From positions 1 through 64,000 of the forward strand of contig NZ_KQ948478.1 in NCBI RefSeq assembly GCF_001514115.1: DNA of 64,000 bases. The letters are read 5' to 3'. The notes under the pieces were generated by a model, which was given only the letters and a program-made list of their open reading frames with translations, did no database searches and was not told the DNA's origin. How positions within the stretch are numbered: position 1 is the stretch's first letter; the number at the start of each line of letters is the position of its first letter. Positions 43,960 to 53,036 of the stretch are shown here, one piece after another. The DNA is from Streptomyces olivochromogenes. Its GTDB lineage: Bacteria; Actinomycetota; Actinomycetes; Streptomycetales; Streptomycetaceae. Position numbers and translations under genes: made by a program.

Positions 43960-45165
43960 TTACACCGCGGCGATGCCCTCCATGCCGGAAGCGGCGAAGG
44001 CGGGCAGTCCTGTGACCGTCGTGATCTTGGTGAGGGCGCCGGTGCGCCCGACACGGAAGCCGTCGACGGTGCCGGAGGTCGCGTTCTGGACGTAGACGAA
44101 CTTGTCGGCGGCGACGGCGAGGTCGATGACACCTTGCGACATTCCGGACGGCGCGGCGGCGATGCCCGCCTCGTCGGTCAGGGCGAGTCGGCCGTGCGCG
44201 TCCTGGCGGTAGCCGCTGACGGTTGAGTTGCCGGTGTTGCCGCCGTAGAAGAAGTCACCGGCCCGCTCCAGCCAGCACAGGACGTTCTGCCCGTTCGGCA
44301 GGGACGCCTGTACGGTCTTCAACTCGCCGTCGTGGCGCACCTTGTAGGTGGTGACGGTGGAATGGGCGGCCTCGGCGACCAGCATGCGCCCGGACTTGTC
44401 GAAGGCGATGGCGAACGGCACCATGCCCGCCGACTTGTTCACGACCGGCTTGTCCGCCGGGAGGCCGTCCTCCCCCACGGGGAAGACCTCGATGGTGTTC
44501 GCCGACTTGGTGGTGACGACCAGGTTCCGGCCGTCCGGCGTGAACGCGACCTGTCCCGGCGAGCTGCTGAACAGCGGCACCTTCTCGTTCTTCAGCGCCA
44601 GACCGCGGCTCGAACCGCTCAGCGGCTTCAGCCCCTTGGAGGTGATCCGGAAGCCCTGGACGCTTCCCGCACCGCCCGCGTTCATGACGTAGGCGAGATC
44701 CCCCGAGACCGTGACGGCGGATGGGAAGTCGCCTCCCGTGGATACCGTTTGACGGTTCGTCAGTTTCTGACCGTGCACGGCGAAGGACGTCAGCGTGCCG
44801 CTGCCCGCGTTGACCGCCAGGAGCCGGCCGGAGCGGTGGTCGTAGACGAGTGATCCTTGCGAGGCGAGCGAGTCGGTGGGCGCGTCGGTCTGGTCGCCGC
44901 CCTTGCCGCCGGTCGCGTACGTCCCCGCGGCGGTCAACTGCCCGTCGTCGCCCCGGCGGAAGACGCGGATGGTGTTTCCGCTCAGTTCGTTGCCCTGGAC
45001 GAATACGGCGTGGTCGGCCTTCGAGGCGGCGCGCGGGGTGGGTGAAACCTGCGCCGCGGACGCGACGTTGACCGCGACCACGGCCGCCACGACGGCCACC
45101 GCCCCTCCGCCTAAGACGGTCAGTCTCTTTTGTAGCTTCGACCTGCGTTTGTTGTGCCTGCTCAT
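43960..45165 (-). CDS. Secreted lactonase-like beta-propeller protein
   Basis: The 401-residue protein has a basic N-terminus (MSRHNKRRSKLQKR) and a hydrophobic stretch LTVLGGGAVAVVAAVVAVNV ending in ASA-A, so it is exported or anchored. The body has repeated propeller strands such as GNTIRVFRRGDDGQLTAAGT, GTLTSFAVHGQKL, NTIEVFPVGEDGLP, STVSGYRQDAHGRLALTDE and GTVDGFRVGRTGALTKI, as in 6-phosphogluconolactonase-like proteins. GAGGAG is 7 nt before the ATG. Catalysis is uncertain because many such secreted propellers are only binding scaffolds. Confidence 0.85.
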   Translation of the reverse strand: MSRHNKRRSKLQKRLTVLGGGAVAVVAAVVAVNVASAAQVSPTPRAASKADHAVFVQGNELSGNTIRVFRRGDDGQLTAAGTYATGGKGGDQTDAPTDSLASQGSLVYDHRSGRLLAVNAGSGTLTSFAVHGQKLTNRQTVSTGGDFPSAVTVSGDLAYVMNAGGAGSVQGFRITSKGLKPLSGSSRGLALKNEKVPLFSSSPGQVAFTPDGRNLVVTTKSANTIEVFPVGEDGLPADKPVVNKSAGMVPFAIAFDKSGRMLVAEAAHSTVTTYKVRHDGELKTVQASLPNGQNVLCWLERAGDFFYGGNTGNSTVSGYRQDAHGRLALTDEAGIAAAPSGMSQGVIDLAVAADKFVYVQNATSGTVDGFRVGRTGALTKITTVTGLPAFAASGMEGIAAV

Positions 45166-45244
45166 GTGCGGCTCCTCTGGCCCGGGGGGTGTGGGACCAG
45201 AGTTGCCACTGTGCAGCAATGTATCAAGGCGTTCGGACTCCGCG

Positions 45245-45490
45245 TCAGAGTCTCGTAAGGTCCTTGCGCAGTGCTCCCGCCTGGGCGACCAGTACAACGT
45301 TCTCGGGCCTGCCGAGGCTGCCGATGTCGCGCAGGGGGTCTTGGTCGACCGCCACGAAGTCCGCGGTCTTACCCGCCTCCAGGGAACCCAGTCGGTCGTC
45401 GACCCCAAGGAGCCGGGCCGCGGTGAGCGTGCCTGCGGTGATCGCGGCCAGTGGGTCCATGCCGAGTTCCACCACAGAGTGATGGCAAAA
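45245..45490 (-). pseudogene. Amidohydrolase C-terminal remnant
   Basis: The minus frame ends with VVELGMDPLAAITAGTLTAA, RLLGVDDRLGSLEAGKTADF and VAVDQDPLRDIGSLGRPENV, the standard end of imidazolonepropionase-like amidohydrolases. Upstream, transposase-like sequence replaces the metal-binding barrel. Confidence 0.6.
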
Positions 45491-45639
45491 GACGCACGGC
45501 CGCACGCCCTCATCGACCGGCTCTTCCACACATGCTTCATCGCTCATGGCAGACAGGGTGCCAGGTGGCCTCCGGCCCGGCAGCAACCCACCACCTTGAC
45601 CAAACACAAAGCGGCACCCCCCGCTGAGACCGTCTACCA

Positions 45640-45910
45640 CGCAGTGACCGGGCGAGGACGCACCGCCCTTCCGGTCACGGACCGGGATCAGCGTGCCGTT
45701 CACGATCCACAACCGCTCCAGCCCCTCGACGTCGTGAGATTCGTGCGGTATTAGACCGACCCCAGCAGCACTTGCTCGGCCAGCGGCAGGCAGCACGATC
45801 GGCCGCCTCCGGGACCGGTCCCGCCCCATTCCCCCACCACCGTCAGCACCCGTTCGAACTGCCTCATCCGCAGCCCGGTGAACGTCTCCACCCACACGGC
45901 TCAGCCCTCA
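45640..45910 (-). pseudogene. IS5-family transposase N-terminal relic
   Basis: Minus frames give TFTGLRMRQFERVLTVVGEW, SKCCWGRS/QVLLGSV-like sequence, then GLERLWIVNGTLIPVRDRKG with the first DDE Asp position replaced by Asn in VNGTLIP (VDGTLIP is usual). The rest of the DDE domain is absent. The stretch 45911-46164 shows nothing else recognisable. Confidence 0.5.
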
Positions 45911-46164
45911 AGACCCCAGCCATGCAAGGGAAACGCCCGGCTCACAGGCTTCTGCAACACCCTTCAGTCAGCAAAGCGGTCATCACCCGGCGCGCTTCGA
46001 CATCGACGACGTCATTCTCAACACCATTGGAGTGCTGGGGAGTTGTCCCAGCTGGGGCGACGACACGGCCGGGCGATGCGCCGCGCCCGGGCCGTCAGTT
46101 CCGCAACCGGCGCGACTCCCAGGAGACCTGGGCCAAACCCGAACGGCTGGTCCGGACCAAAGTA

Positions 46165-46193
46165 TTGACACCCCCTTACCTCACTCCTTAAAT
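46165..46193 (+). promoter_or_regulatory. Strong primary-sigma promoter of the glucanase gene
   Basis: TTGACA (46165-46170) and TTAAAT (46188-46193) are 17 nt apart, an almost perfect vegetative promoter. Transcription would begin near 46200, only a few bases before ATG 46203. Confidence 0.7.
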
Positions 46194-46265
46194 CAAGAGG
46201 CGATGCACGCACCCCCCACCTCAGTCGGCGCCCCCTTCTCGGGGCACCGTACGGAAGGGAGAGTC

Positions 46266-47510
46266 TTGGACTCCCCACGTCTGCTCCGCAGATGCCTCTT
46301 GGCAGCGTTGTCCGCAGCGCTCGTCACCGCTGCCGCCATCGTTCCCGCCCAGGCGGATCCCCCCACGGCGGCCGCGGCCGTCACCACCTTCTCCGACACG
46401 TTCGACGGTCCCGCGGGTGCGGGCGTCGACACCTCGAAGTGGCAGATCGAGACCGGAGACAACGTCAACAACCACGAGCGGCAGTACTACACGTCCGGAA
46501 GCAACAACGCGACGCTGGACGGCCAGGGTCACCTGGTGATCACCGCTCGTCGCGAGAATCCTGGCAACTACCAGTGCTGGTACGGGCGTTGTGAGTACAC
46601 CTCGGCCCGGATGAACACCTCCGGGAAGTTCACCGGAACCTACGGCCATGTCGAGGCGCGGATGAAGATCCCGCGCGGGCAGGGCATGTGGCCCGCTTTC
46701 TGGATGCTCGGCAGCGACATCGGACAGGTCGGCTGGCCGAACTCGGGCGAGATCGACGTCATGGAGAACGTCGGCTTCGAACCCTCGACCGTGCACGGCA
46801 CCATCCACGGGCCCGGGTACTCGGGATCCGGGGGCATCGGCGCCGCCTACTCCCTGCCTGGGGGCCAGGCCTTCGCCGACGCCTTCCACACCTTCGCCGT
46901 CGACTGGGCCCCCGACTCGATCAGCTGGTCGGTGGACGGCACGGTCTACCAGCGGCGCACGCCCGCCGATCTGGGCGGCAAGACCTGGGTGTTCAACAAG
47001 CCGTTCTTCATGATCCTCAACCTCGCGGTCGGCGGCTACTGGCCGGGCGACCCCGACGGCTCCACCGTCTTCCCGCAGCAGTTGGTGGTGGACGAGGTGA
47101 AGGTGACGACGAGCGACGGTTCGGGGTCCACCGGCGGCCCGATCACCGGCCTGGCCGGCAAGTGCGTGGACGTGGCCGGGGCGAACGCGGCCAACGGCAC
47201 GCCCGTACAGCTCTACGACTGCAACGGCAGCACGGCCCAGCAGTGGACGGTCTCCTCCGACGGCACCATACGCGCGCTGGGCAAGTGCCTGGATGTCACC
47301 GGCAACGGCACGGCGGACGGCTCGACCGTACAGCTGTGGGACTGCACGGGCGGGCCCAACCAGAAGTGGGCCGTCAGCGCGGCCCACGACATCGTGAACC
47401 CGCAGGCCAACAAGTGTCTGGACGTGACGGGCAACAGCTCGGCCAACAGCACCCGGCTGCAGATCTGGTCGTGCTCGGGCGGCGCCAACCAGAAGTGGAC
47501 CGTGAGCTGA
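46266..47510 (+). CDS. Secreted GH16 beta-glucanase with ricin-type carbohydrate-binding domain
   Basis: From TTG 46266, 5 nt after GGAAGGGAG, the protein is 414 residues with a compact signal peptide (SPRLLRRCLLAALSAALVTA, end near AQA-D). ATG 46203 is in frame and would give a near-leaderless start with 21 extra residues. The GH16 domain (about 40-285) has the catalytic ExDxxE in SGEIDVMENVG (Glu162, Asp164, Glu167), YTSARMNTSGKF and FMILNLAVGGYWPG. After a Gly/Ser linker, three QxW-type ricin repeats (292-414) with KCLDVTGN and NQKWTVS bind polysaccharide. It probably degrades 1,3-beta-glucan or laminarin outside the cell. Confidence 0.93.
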   Translation: MDSPRLLRRCLLAALSAALVTAAAIVPAQADPPTAAAAVTTFSDTFDGPAGAGVDTSKWQIETGDNVNNHERQYYTSGSNNATLDGQGHLVITARRENPGNYQCWYGRCEYTSARMNTSGKFTGTYGHVEARMKIPRGQGMWPAFWMLGSDIGQVGWPNSGEIDVMENVGFEPSTVHGTIHGPGYSGSGGIGAAYSLPGGQAFADAFHTFAVDWAPDSISWSVDGTVYQRRTPADLGGKTWVFNKPFFMILNLAVGGYWPGDPDGSTVFPQQLVVDEVKVTTSDGSGSTGGPITGLAGKCVDVAGANAANGTPVQLYDCNGSTAQQWTVSSDGTIRALGKCLDVTGNGTADGSTVQLWDCTGGPNQKWAVSAAHDIVNPQANKCLDVTGNSSANSTRLQIWSCSGGANQKWTVS

Positions 47511-47543
47511 GATTCCGCCACGGGGGACGGGGGAACGGGGGAC

Positions 47544-47578
47544 GGGGGTCCGGTGGGGTTCGCCCCGGCCGGACCCCC
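47544..47578 (+). terminator. Terminator after the glucanase gene
   Basis: GGGGGTCCGG pairs with CCGGACCCCC, with an inner GGGG/CCCC stem around TTCG. It lies 34 nt past the stop codon. No U tract follows. Confidence 0.7.
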
Positions 47579-47948
47579 GTACGCGTCCCTCGTGCTCAGC
47601 GCCCGGGGCGCACGTACCGTCGGCTGTCCGCCTACGGCCTCCCACCACGGGCGGACAGCGCCGGTCTGCAGCCCATGAACCAGGTGTGCGGTCCGTATAC
47701 GGAGCGGCCGGCCCGGACTTCGTCAACCACTGATCTAGAACTGGCGCATCCTCAGCCGGCGCTGTGACCGGGAATGCTTGCCTGGTTGCTCGTTGTGCCG
47801 GTTCAACGTGAATCTCCGACCAGGAGGCGGAACGGCACCACCCGTCGGGATCCGCAAGCTCGCCATCCGCCCAACCGCCGGCTCCTGCTGGGCCGAACGT
47901 GATGCCTCAGGTACGGACAGATCTGGGCAGTCGGACTTCCGTGTTCTC
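47579..47948. other. Convergent gap without a gene
   Basis: Between the glucanase terminator and the 3' end of the substrate-binding-protein gene no frame shows recognisable protein or a credible start. Confidence 0.3.
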
Positions 47949-49061
47949 TCAACCGGTGTGGAGGATCCGAAAGCGATCGGGTTGCGCCGGATCTCGATCA
48001 ACGACTTGGACAGGCGTCCAAGCCCATTGCCAAACGCTGATGCCTGGCGCGCGGGAGAACTGGATCTGCCCGCGGGTTCCTTCGACTGAGACGCGCGGCC
48101 AGGATTCGGCAGTGCGCGCCCGGTCCGCGCCGTGAGAGCGCAGCACATCGGCGAGGACGACGACCGTGTCGTAACCCTCGAAGGCGACGAACGAGGGGGG
48201 TTCGGCCAGCCGCTCGCGGAGGGCCGTCTCGACTCGTGCACCGAGTGGGCTGAGGCGCTCGGGCAGGTAGCGCAAGAACGGGATCGCGGCACTGTCGTCG
48301 CCCAGCAACTTCGCCCATTCGGCGAACTCCGGTTGCCCGGCCGGCGCACCAATCATGATCTCGGCGAGGCGCTGGTCGCGGCGGACGGACTTGACGATCG
48401 ACGCGGCCGGCTCCGGGTGGCCGACCAGAAGAAGGAGGGCTGTCGCGCGATTGTCGGCGAGTTCGTCGCACACGGCCGTGGGGTCGAGCGCGCGCATGTC
48501 GAGTCCGATGACGGTACCGCCGCGTGGAGCGAGGTAGTCCCGCAGAATGCGGGCCCCGGATGCCCAGTAGACACTCGGCTCGGCTGCTACGGCGATTCGA
48601 TTGTGGCCCGCGCTGAGGAGGAAGTCTGCGTAGATCCGCCAACCGTGGGACTGTGCGGGGGCGAGGCGCGCGACCCAATCGGTCGGCTGTTCGGTGAGCG
48701 CGTCGAGAACCGCTGACGAGCAGAGGAACGGCAGGCCGAGGGCGTCGGCCCTGGCGGCAGCGGCGCGCGCGACGACGCTGTGATACTCCCCCGCCAAGGC
48801 AGCCACGCCCAGGCCAGCCAATTCGTCCACGGCCGACGCGGCCCTCTGCGGATCGGCCGCGGTGTCTCGGACCACCAGCTCGAGCGGTCTTCCGACGATC
48901 CCGCCGGCGTCATTGACTTCGCGAACGGCCAACTCGAGTCCAGCGAGCAGGTGTTGGCCCGCCTCGACCCAGCCAGGCCGAGTCAGCGGAACGAGAGCGC
49001 CGATCCGGACGGACGATCCGTCAGTCCGCTCCGCTCCAGGCGGCGATGGTGGCGTATTCAT
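47949..49061 (-). CDS. Branched-chain amino-acid/amide-type substrate-binding protein without signal peptide
   Basis: The 370-residue protein is a type 1 periplasmic-binding fold (Peripla_BP_6): VRIGALVPLTRPGWVEAGQH, GLELAVREVNDAGGIVGRPL, ELVVRDTAADPQRAASAVDE, LAGEYHSVVARAAAARADAL and FVAFEGYDTVVVLADVLRSH. The start MNTPPSPPGAERTDGSSVRI has no signal peptide or lipobox, which is unusual for a transport component. No permease or ATPase genes are nearby. It may be a cytoplasmic sensor, or a true start further upstream was missed (the frame is open to 49307). Confidence 0.82.
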   Translation of the reverse strand: MNTPPSPPGAERTDGSSVRIGALVPLTRPGWVEAGQHLLAGLELAVREVNDAGGIVGRPLELVVRDTAADPQRAASAVDELAGLGVAALAGEYHSVVARAAAARADALGLPFLCSSAVLDALTEQPTDWVARLAPAQSHGWRIYADFLLSAGHNRIAVAAEPSVYWASGARILRDYLAPRGGTVIGLDMRALDPTAVCDELADNRATALLLLVGHPEPAASIVKSVRRDQRLAEIMIGAPAGQPEFAEWAKLLGDDSAAIPFLRYLPERLSPLGARVETALRERLAEPPSFVAFEGYDTVVVLADVLRSHGADRARTAESWPRVSVEGTRGQIQFSRAPGISVWQWAWTPVQVVDRDPAQPDRFRILHTG

Positions 49062-49599
49062 GCGGTGGCGTCTCCCGAGTGGCGGTTCGGTCGCGGTTTG
49101 CCCGAATCGCAGAGTGAACGTCAGTGGCGCCGAGAGTAGCCGAGCCGCGAATGGCCGACTTCGGCGCCCCGTTCCGTGGCCGTCAGCCGGCCCTCGCGCC
49201 GTCGATCGAGCCTGAGGGGCTTCGGGCAGCCCTGCCGCAACAGGCCCACCAGGAGCACGGGACGCGGCGAGTAGGGCCGGATCCCAGTGGGCCTGGCACC
49301 AGGGCAATCCGGGGGCTCAGCTATCCGCCGAGCCGCAACTCTGCCTACACACCGAGTCGTTGGTGGTTCGAGGTCATGGTGTCGGCGCAGGATGGTGCCC
49401 GAGAAAGCGATCAGGTACGGATGCCGAAGCACGACACGATCCTCGGCGGCTGCCGGCACCGCGGCAATGACCTCCAGCACGCGGACCAGGCCGTGGCCCA
49501 CCTGCACAATCCCACCTTCACCGCGTGACCAGCACACGCCAACAACCCAGCGCAGAAAAACGTGATCACGGGATACGAACGAGTGCTAGCGTCGCCCGT
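49062..49599. other. Gap without a convincing gene
   Basis: A minus frame gives VVLRHPYLIAFSGTILRRHH near 49400-49440 but no start, stop context or family fits. The last 40 bp hold the GNAT promoter: the perfect dyad CGTGATCACG (49561-49570) and a -10-like TGCTAG near 49584. Confidence 0.35.
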
Positions 49600-50130
49600 A
49601 TGCCTGAACTGATCGCACCCACAGGTCGGCTGCATTCCTCATGGCTCGCAGCGCGTGACGAGTGGTCTCCAGGTGCCCACCAGGACGGGACGGGCCTGCG
49701 TCTCGCTCCTGATGCGGACCTCGACAGCCCCGACGTTTTCTCGGAGTGGGTCGAACGACTGCGACAGCAGTCGGACAGGTCGGTTGCCGTCGGGGAGGAG
49801 CGCGTTCATGCCACCCATTGGTGGATCGTCGAGGGTGACAGCTACCTGGGGGCCATTGATCTGCGGCACTACCTGAACGCCCTTCTGCTCGACATCGGCG
49901 GGCACATCGGCTACAGCATCCGACCCTCCTTCCGGAGACGCGGCTTGGCTACCTGGGCTCTCGGGGCGGTTCTACCAGAGGCCCGTGCGCTCGGTCTGGA
50001 TCGAGTCCTCGTCACTTGCGACGACGACAACGTCGCGTCGGCACGCAGCATCGAACGCAACGGTGGTGTCCTGGAAGATGTCCGCACCACCGACGCGGGC
50101 ATCAAGCGCCGCTACTGGATCACTCTGTAG
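49600..50130 (+). CDS. GNAT-family N-acetyltransferase
   Basis: The 176-residue protein has the acetyl-CoA core: WWIVEGDSYLGAIDLRHYLN, DIGGHIGYSIRPSFRRRGLA (R/Q-x-x-G-x-G/A loop), TWALGAVLPEARALGLDRVL, TCDDDNVASARSIERNGGVL. It probably acetylates a small amine. There is no Shine-Dalgarno; a -10-like hexamer ends about 10 nt before the ATG, so the mRNA is probably leaderless. Confidence 0.9.
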   Translation: MPELIAPTGRLHSSWLAARDEWSPGAHQDGTGLRLAPDADLDSPDVFSEWVERLRQQSDRSVAVGEERVHATHWWIVEGDSYLGAIDLRHYLNALLLDIGGHIGYSIRPSFRRRGLATWALGAVLPEARALGLDRVLVTCDDDNVASARSIERNGGVLEDVRTTDAGIKRRYWITL

Positions 50131-50258
50131 ACAACGTGCGCAACAGGTGTGGTGCTATCGCTGGTTCGGGCGAAGGAGCGGCGGCGCCATGTCGTACATG
50201 GCACGCCTGATGTGACCCCGAGGCCGCTGGCGCCTGGGCGCGACGGCCGTACGAAGAT

Positions 50259-50714
50259 TCAGCGACCCCCTTCGTCGTCGGCGCCTTCCGGCTGCCGGTG
50301 GCCGATTTCCTGGAGTGTCCAGGTGTTGCCGTCCGGGTCGGCGAAGTCGGCGAAGCTGGCGTAGTCCCGGCGGTCGAGGTCGGGGCCCGACGCCCAGTCG
50401 CCTTTCCAGTCGTCGATCGGTGACTTGTGTCGGATGCTGCTGACCTTGACGCCGCGTTCGGTGAGTTGGCGGTGTGCGGCTTCGATGTCGGTGACGGCCA
50501 AATAGACGGCGCGTGCCGATCCCGGTGGGGCATCGGTGAGCCCGACACCGATCTGGATCGAGCAGGCCGAGCCCGGCGGAGTCAGCTGCAACACGCGGAA
50601 GTTGTCGGCCGGGTGGTAGTCGACGTCGAGGATGAAGCCGGCCTGGGTGTAGTAGGCGGCGGCCTGGTCGACGTCGCTGACGGACAGGGTGATCACTTCG
50701 AGCTGGTAGTCCAT
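50259..50714 (-). CDS. VOC-family (glyoxalase-like) protein
   Basis: The 151-residue protein has two beta-alpha-beta-beta-beta units: MDYQLEVITLSVSDVDQAAA, YYTQAGFILDVDYHPADNFR, VYLAVTDIEAAHRQLTERGV and FADPDGNTWTLQEIGHR. The final Asp/Glu and first-strand positions could bind metal. Its start overlaps the preceding GcvH-like stub by one base (TGATG), so it is translated from the same mRNA, the end of the leftward run beginning near 53906. Confidence 0.88.
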   Translation of the reverse strand: MDYQLEVITLSVSDVDQAAAYYTQAGFILDVDYHPADNFRVLQLTPPGSACSIQIGVGLTDAPPGSARAVYLAVTDIEAAHRQLTERGVKVSSIRHKSPIDDWKGDWASGPDLDRRDYASFADFADPDGNTWTLQEIGHRQPEGADDEGGR

Positions 50715-50935
50715 CAGGCACCTGCCGGGCTTCGGTGGGCGCGGGCATCCATCCGTACGGCGACTTGCTCGTCCCACGCCGATGGGTCGATGTCGGTCTC
50801 GAACATCCAGCCCTGTCCATAGGGATCGGTGTTGGCGAAGCCGGTGACTCCGACGCGGACGAGGCCGCCGGCATGGTCCAAGCGGAACCAGCGGCGATCA
50901 CTGCTGTAGCGCAGGTCAGCTGGGGTCTCGGGCAT
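50714..50935 (-). CDS. GcvH-like stub (lipoyl-domain fragment)
   Basis: The 73-residue product begins MPETPADLRYSSDRRWFRLD and GLVRVGVTGFANTD, matching the first strands of glycine cleavage H protein. The lipoylated Lys segment (ES-x-K-A) and remaining barrel are missing; the tail QGWMFETDIDPSAWDEQVAV is different. GGAGGA precedes the ATG and the stop overlaps the VOC start, so it is still translated. It may be a remnant retained for coupling, or a new small protein. Confidence 0.6.
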   Translation of the reverse strand: MPETPADLRYSSDRRWFRLDHAGGLVRVGVTGFANTDPYGQGWMFETDIDPSAWDEQVAVRMDARAHRSPAGA

Positions 50936-51239
50936 CGTTCCTCCTGTCGATACTGCTCACAGGGCGGGTGGCAGAGCTGATGGCCGGACGTTCACCGTCC
51001 CGGGGTATCCGGTGGTCCGGCGGACGGCGGGTGGCTCGTTGGACCGCCCTGCGTGCCGCCCGGACTGCGGTATGCCAGATCCGATTGGCGGCGCATGCCT
51101 TGTTCGATGACCGGGGGATGTAGATGGCCGGTATCGGGCCGATGGCCGGAGTGACGGCGACCGGATCCGACTCGGCCGGTGCGACAGCTGTCTGCTTGTC
51201 GTCGTCGGCTCTGTCTGGCTGTGGGGCTGGTGTGGTCAT
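50916..51239 (-). CDS. Hypothetical protein between MOSC fusion and GcvH stub
   Basis: A 107-residue ORF from ATG 51239 begins MTTPAPQPDRADDDKQTAVA and continues AIGPIPAIYIPRSSNKACAA with a basic tail. It starts 15 bp after the MOSC-fusion stop and overlaps the GcvH stub by 20 bp. The ribosome binding site is weak. Pro/Ala/Arg-rich composition suggests a disordered protein or a non-coding frame. Confidence 0.4.
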   Translation of the reverse strand: MTTPAPQPDRADDDKQTAVAPAESDPVAVTPAIGPIPAIYIPRSSNKACAANRIWHTAVRAARRAVQRATRRPPDHRIPRDGERPAISSATRPVSSIDRRNDARDPS

Positions 51240-51253
51240 GGTGTTGGCCGGCC

Positions 51254-52984
51254 TTACATGTCGAGGACGACGTCGGTGCTGGGCTGGGCACAGCAGATGA
51301 GCACGTGGCCGTCGGGTGGGGGCTCCAGCGGGGTCGGGGAGTAGGTGACGTCGCCGGACAGGAGCGGGGTGGTGCAGGTGTGGCACACGCCGGTGCGGCA
51401 GCTCCAGCGGGTGGGGACGTCGCAGGCGTCGGCGAGTTCGAGCACGCTGGGCTTGCCGTCGGGGAAGGGCACGGAGATACCGCTGCGTGCGAAGGTCACC
51501 AGCGGGCCGGTTCCGGGCGGCCCCGGGGGCTGGTGGGGTGTCCGAGCCTCCTGTCCGGTGAGGCCGGGGTTGATGGAGGGCATGGCTCCGAAGAGCTCGG
51601 TGTGGATGCGGGACGGGTCGATGCCGGCCGCGGTGAGGGCGTGCTGCATGTCGGTCATGAACGAGGCGGGTCCGCAGACGAAGGCGGTCGCGTCGGCCGG
51701 AACGGACAGCGCGACCAGTTTGTCCTTGGTGAGTCGCCCGGCGACGGCATGGGCACGCTTGCGTTCTTCGGGTGTGGCTGTGCTGTAGAAGACATGCTCG
51801 TGGGTGTGCGGCAGTGAGGTGAGCAGGACGTGTGCCTCGGCGGCCAGCGGGTGTTCCTGTGGCCGACGGGCCCCGTGGATCCACCAGATCTCGCGCTCGC
51901 TGTCCTGGGCGGCGAGCTCGTGCAGCATGGACAGCACCGGGGTGAGGCCGATGCCGGCGGAGACGAGGAGGACCGGGCCGGTGCCTTCGTCGAGCATGAA
52001 GTCACCGCGCGGTGCTGCGGCGTCGAGGATCGCTCCCGGCCGCAGCCTCGTGGTCAGATAGCCGCTCGCGGTGCCGTGGGGCTCGTGTTTGACGCTGATC
52101 CGGTAGCGGCCGGCATCGGGCGTCGAGGACAGCGAGTAGCTGCGCACCGGGGCGGGCCGGCCGGCCTCGCGGATGCGCAGGGTCAGGTACTGGCCTGCGT
52201 GGGCAGCCGGGAGCCGGGACCCGTCCGGGGCGGCCAGGTGGATCGAGGTGACCGTCGTGCTCTCGGGGACCACTTCGGCCACACGCAGCGGCCGGAAGCC
52301 GTCCCAGGCCGGGCCGGTGGCCGCGACGACCACCGGGCTGTCGACGGACTTGAGCAGGTCACGGAACGACTCCTGCCAGCCGGGGCTGAGGGCGGGGATC
52401 CGCAGGGCCAGGCGCAGCTTGGCGGGTTCGGGGTCGGGGAGGTAGAGCAACGCGTCGGTGTCGGCCACGCTCAGCGCTCCGGGCCCGGTCCTGGTCTGCA
52501 CGATCGGGTCGCCGGCCTGGATGTGTCCCTCATGGATGACCCGCATGTAGAAGCCAGGACGGTGGTGGCTGACCAGCAGCGCGGGAAGTTCGGGTTCGCC
52601 GAGGCGCAGGCCCACGCGGTAGCAGGTGACCCGCGGCTGGGTCACTTCGAATTCGGTCTCACCGATGCGGTACCGGTCGCCGATGCAGACCTCGTCGTCG
52701 AGCAGGCCGTCGACGGTGAGGTTCTCCCCGAACTGGCCGAACCCGAAGTCGTCGCGTCCGAAGTACTGCTGCCAGTGCCGGTACGACTGGATCTGGTAGA
52801 CCAGCACGGCCCGCTGCTCGCCGCCGTGGCCGTTGGTGTCGCCCTGGCCGTCGCCGTCGATGTTGAGCCGACGAACCCTCGCCGGGCCGTGTATGGGGAG
52901 CTTCCACACGCCGGTGCGGACGGTCCTGCCCTGCCAGGACACGACTTTCGGCATGCCGACGTTCACCGACAGCAGGGTGGGCAT
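51254..52984 (-). CDS. MOSC-ferredoxin reductase-2Fe2S fusion protein
   Basis: The 576-residue cytoplasmic protein joins three parts. Residues about 1-215 are a MOSC plus 3-alpha unit of the YiiM type (NIDGDGQGDTNGHGGEQRAV, FGENLTVDGLLDDEVCIGDR, VTQPRVTCYRVGLRLGEP). Residues 235-460 are an FNR-type reductase (GQYLTLRIREA, RSYSLSSTPDAG, LLVSAGIGLTPVLSMLHELA, CGPASFMTDMQ). Residues 490-576 are a plant-type 2Fe-2S domain with C-x4-C-x2-C in SCRTGVCHTC and a distal Cys in ICCAQP. It should pass electrons from NAD(P)H via flavin to the cluster, perhaps reducing an N-hydroxylated or Mo-dependent partner. Confidence 0.9.
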   Translation of the reverse strand: MPTLLSVNVGMPKVVSWQGRTVRTGVWKLPIHGPARVRRLNIDGDGQGDTNGHGGEQRAVLVYQIQSYRHWQQYFGRDDFGFGQFGENLTVDGLLDDEVCIGDRYRIGETEFEVTQPRVTCYRVGLRLGEPELPALLVSHHRPGFYMRVIHEGHIQAGDPIVQTRTGPGALSVADTDALLYLPDPEPAKLRLALRIPALSPGWQESFRDLLKSVDSPVVVAATGPAWDGFRPLRVAEVVPESTTVTSIHLAAPDGSRLPAAHAGQYLTLRIREAGRPAPVRSYSLSSTPDAGRYRISVKHEPHGTASGYLTTRLRPGAILDAAAPRGDFMLDEGTGPVLLVSAGIGLTPVLSMLHELAAQDSEREIWWIHGARRPQEHPLAAEAHVLLTSLPHTHEHVFYSTATPEERKRAHAVAGRLTKDKLVALSVPADATAFVCGPASFMTDMQHALTAAGIDPSRIHTELFGAMPSINPGLTGQEARTPHQPPGPPGTGPLVTFARSGISVPFPDGKPSVLELADACDVPTRWSCRTGVCHTCTTPLLSGDVTYSPTPLEPPPDGHVLICCAQPSTDVVLDM

Positions 52985-53036
52985 CGCGTGCTCCTTCCTG
53001 TGGCACCGGCAGTGCCGTCGAGTACGACGGTGCCGG

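Noticed and set aside
46221..47726. 501-residue open frame opposite the glucanase
   Set aside because: It mirrors the GH16-ricin gene and has no recognisable domain.
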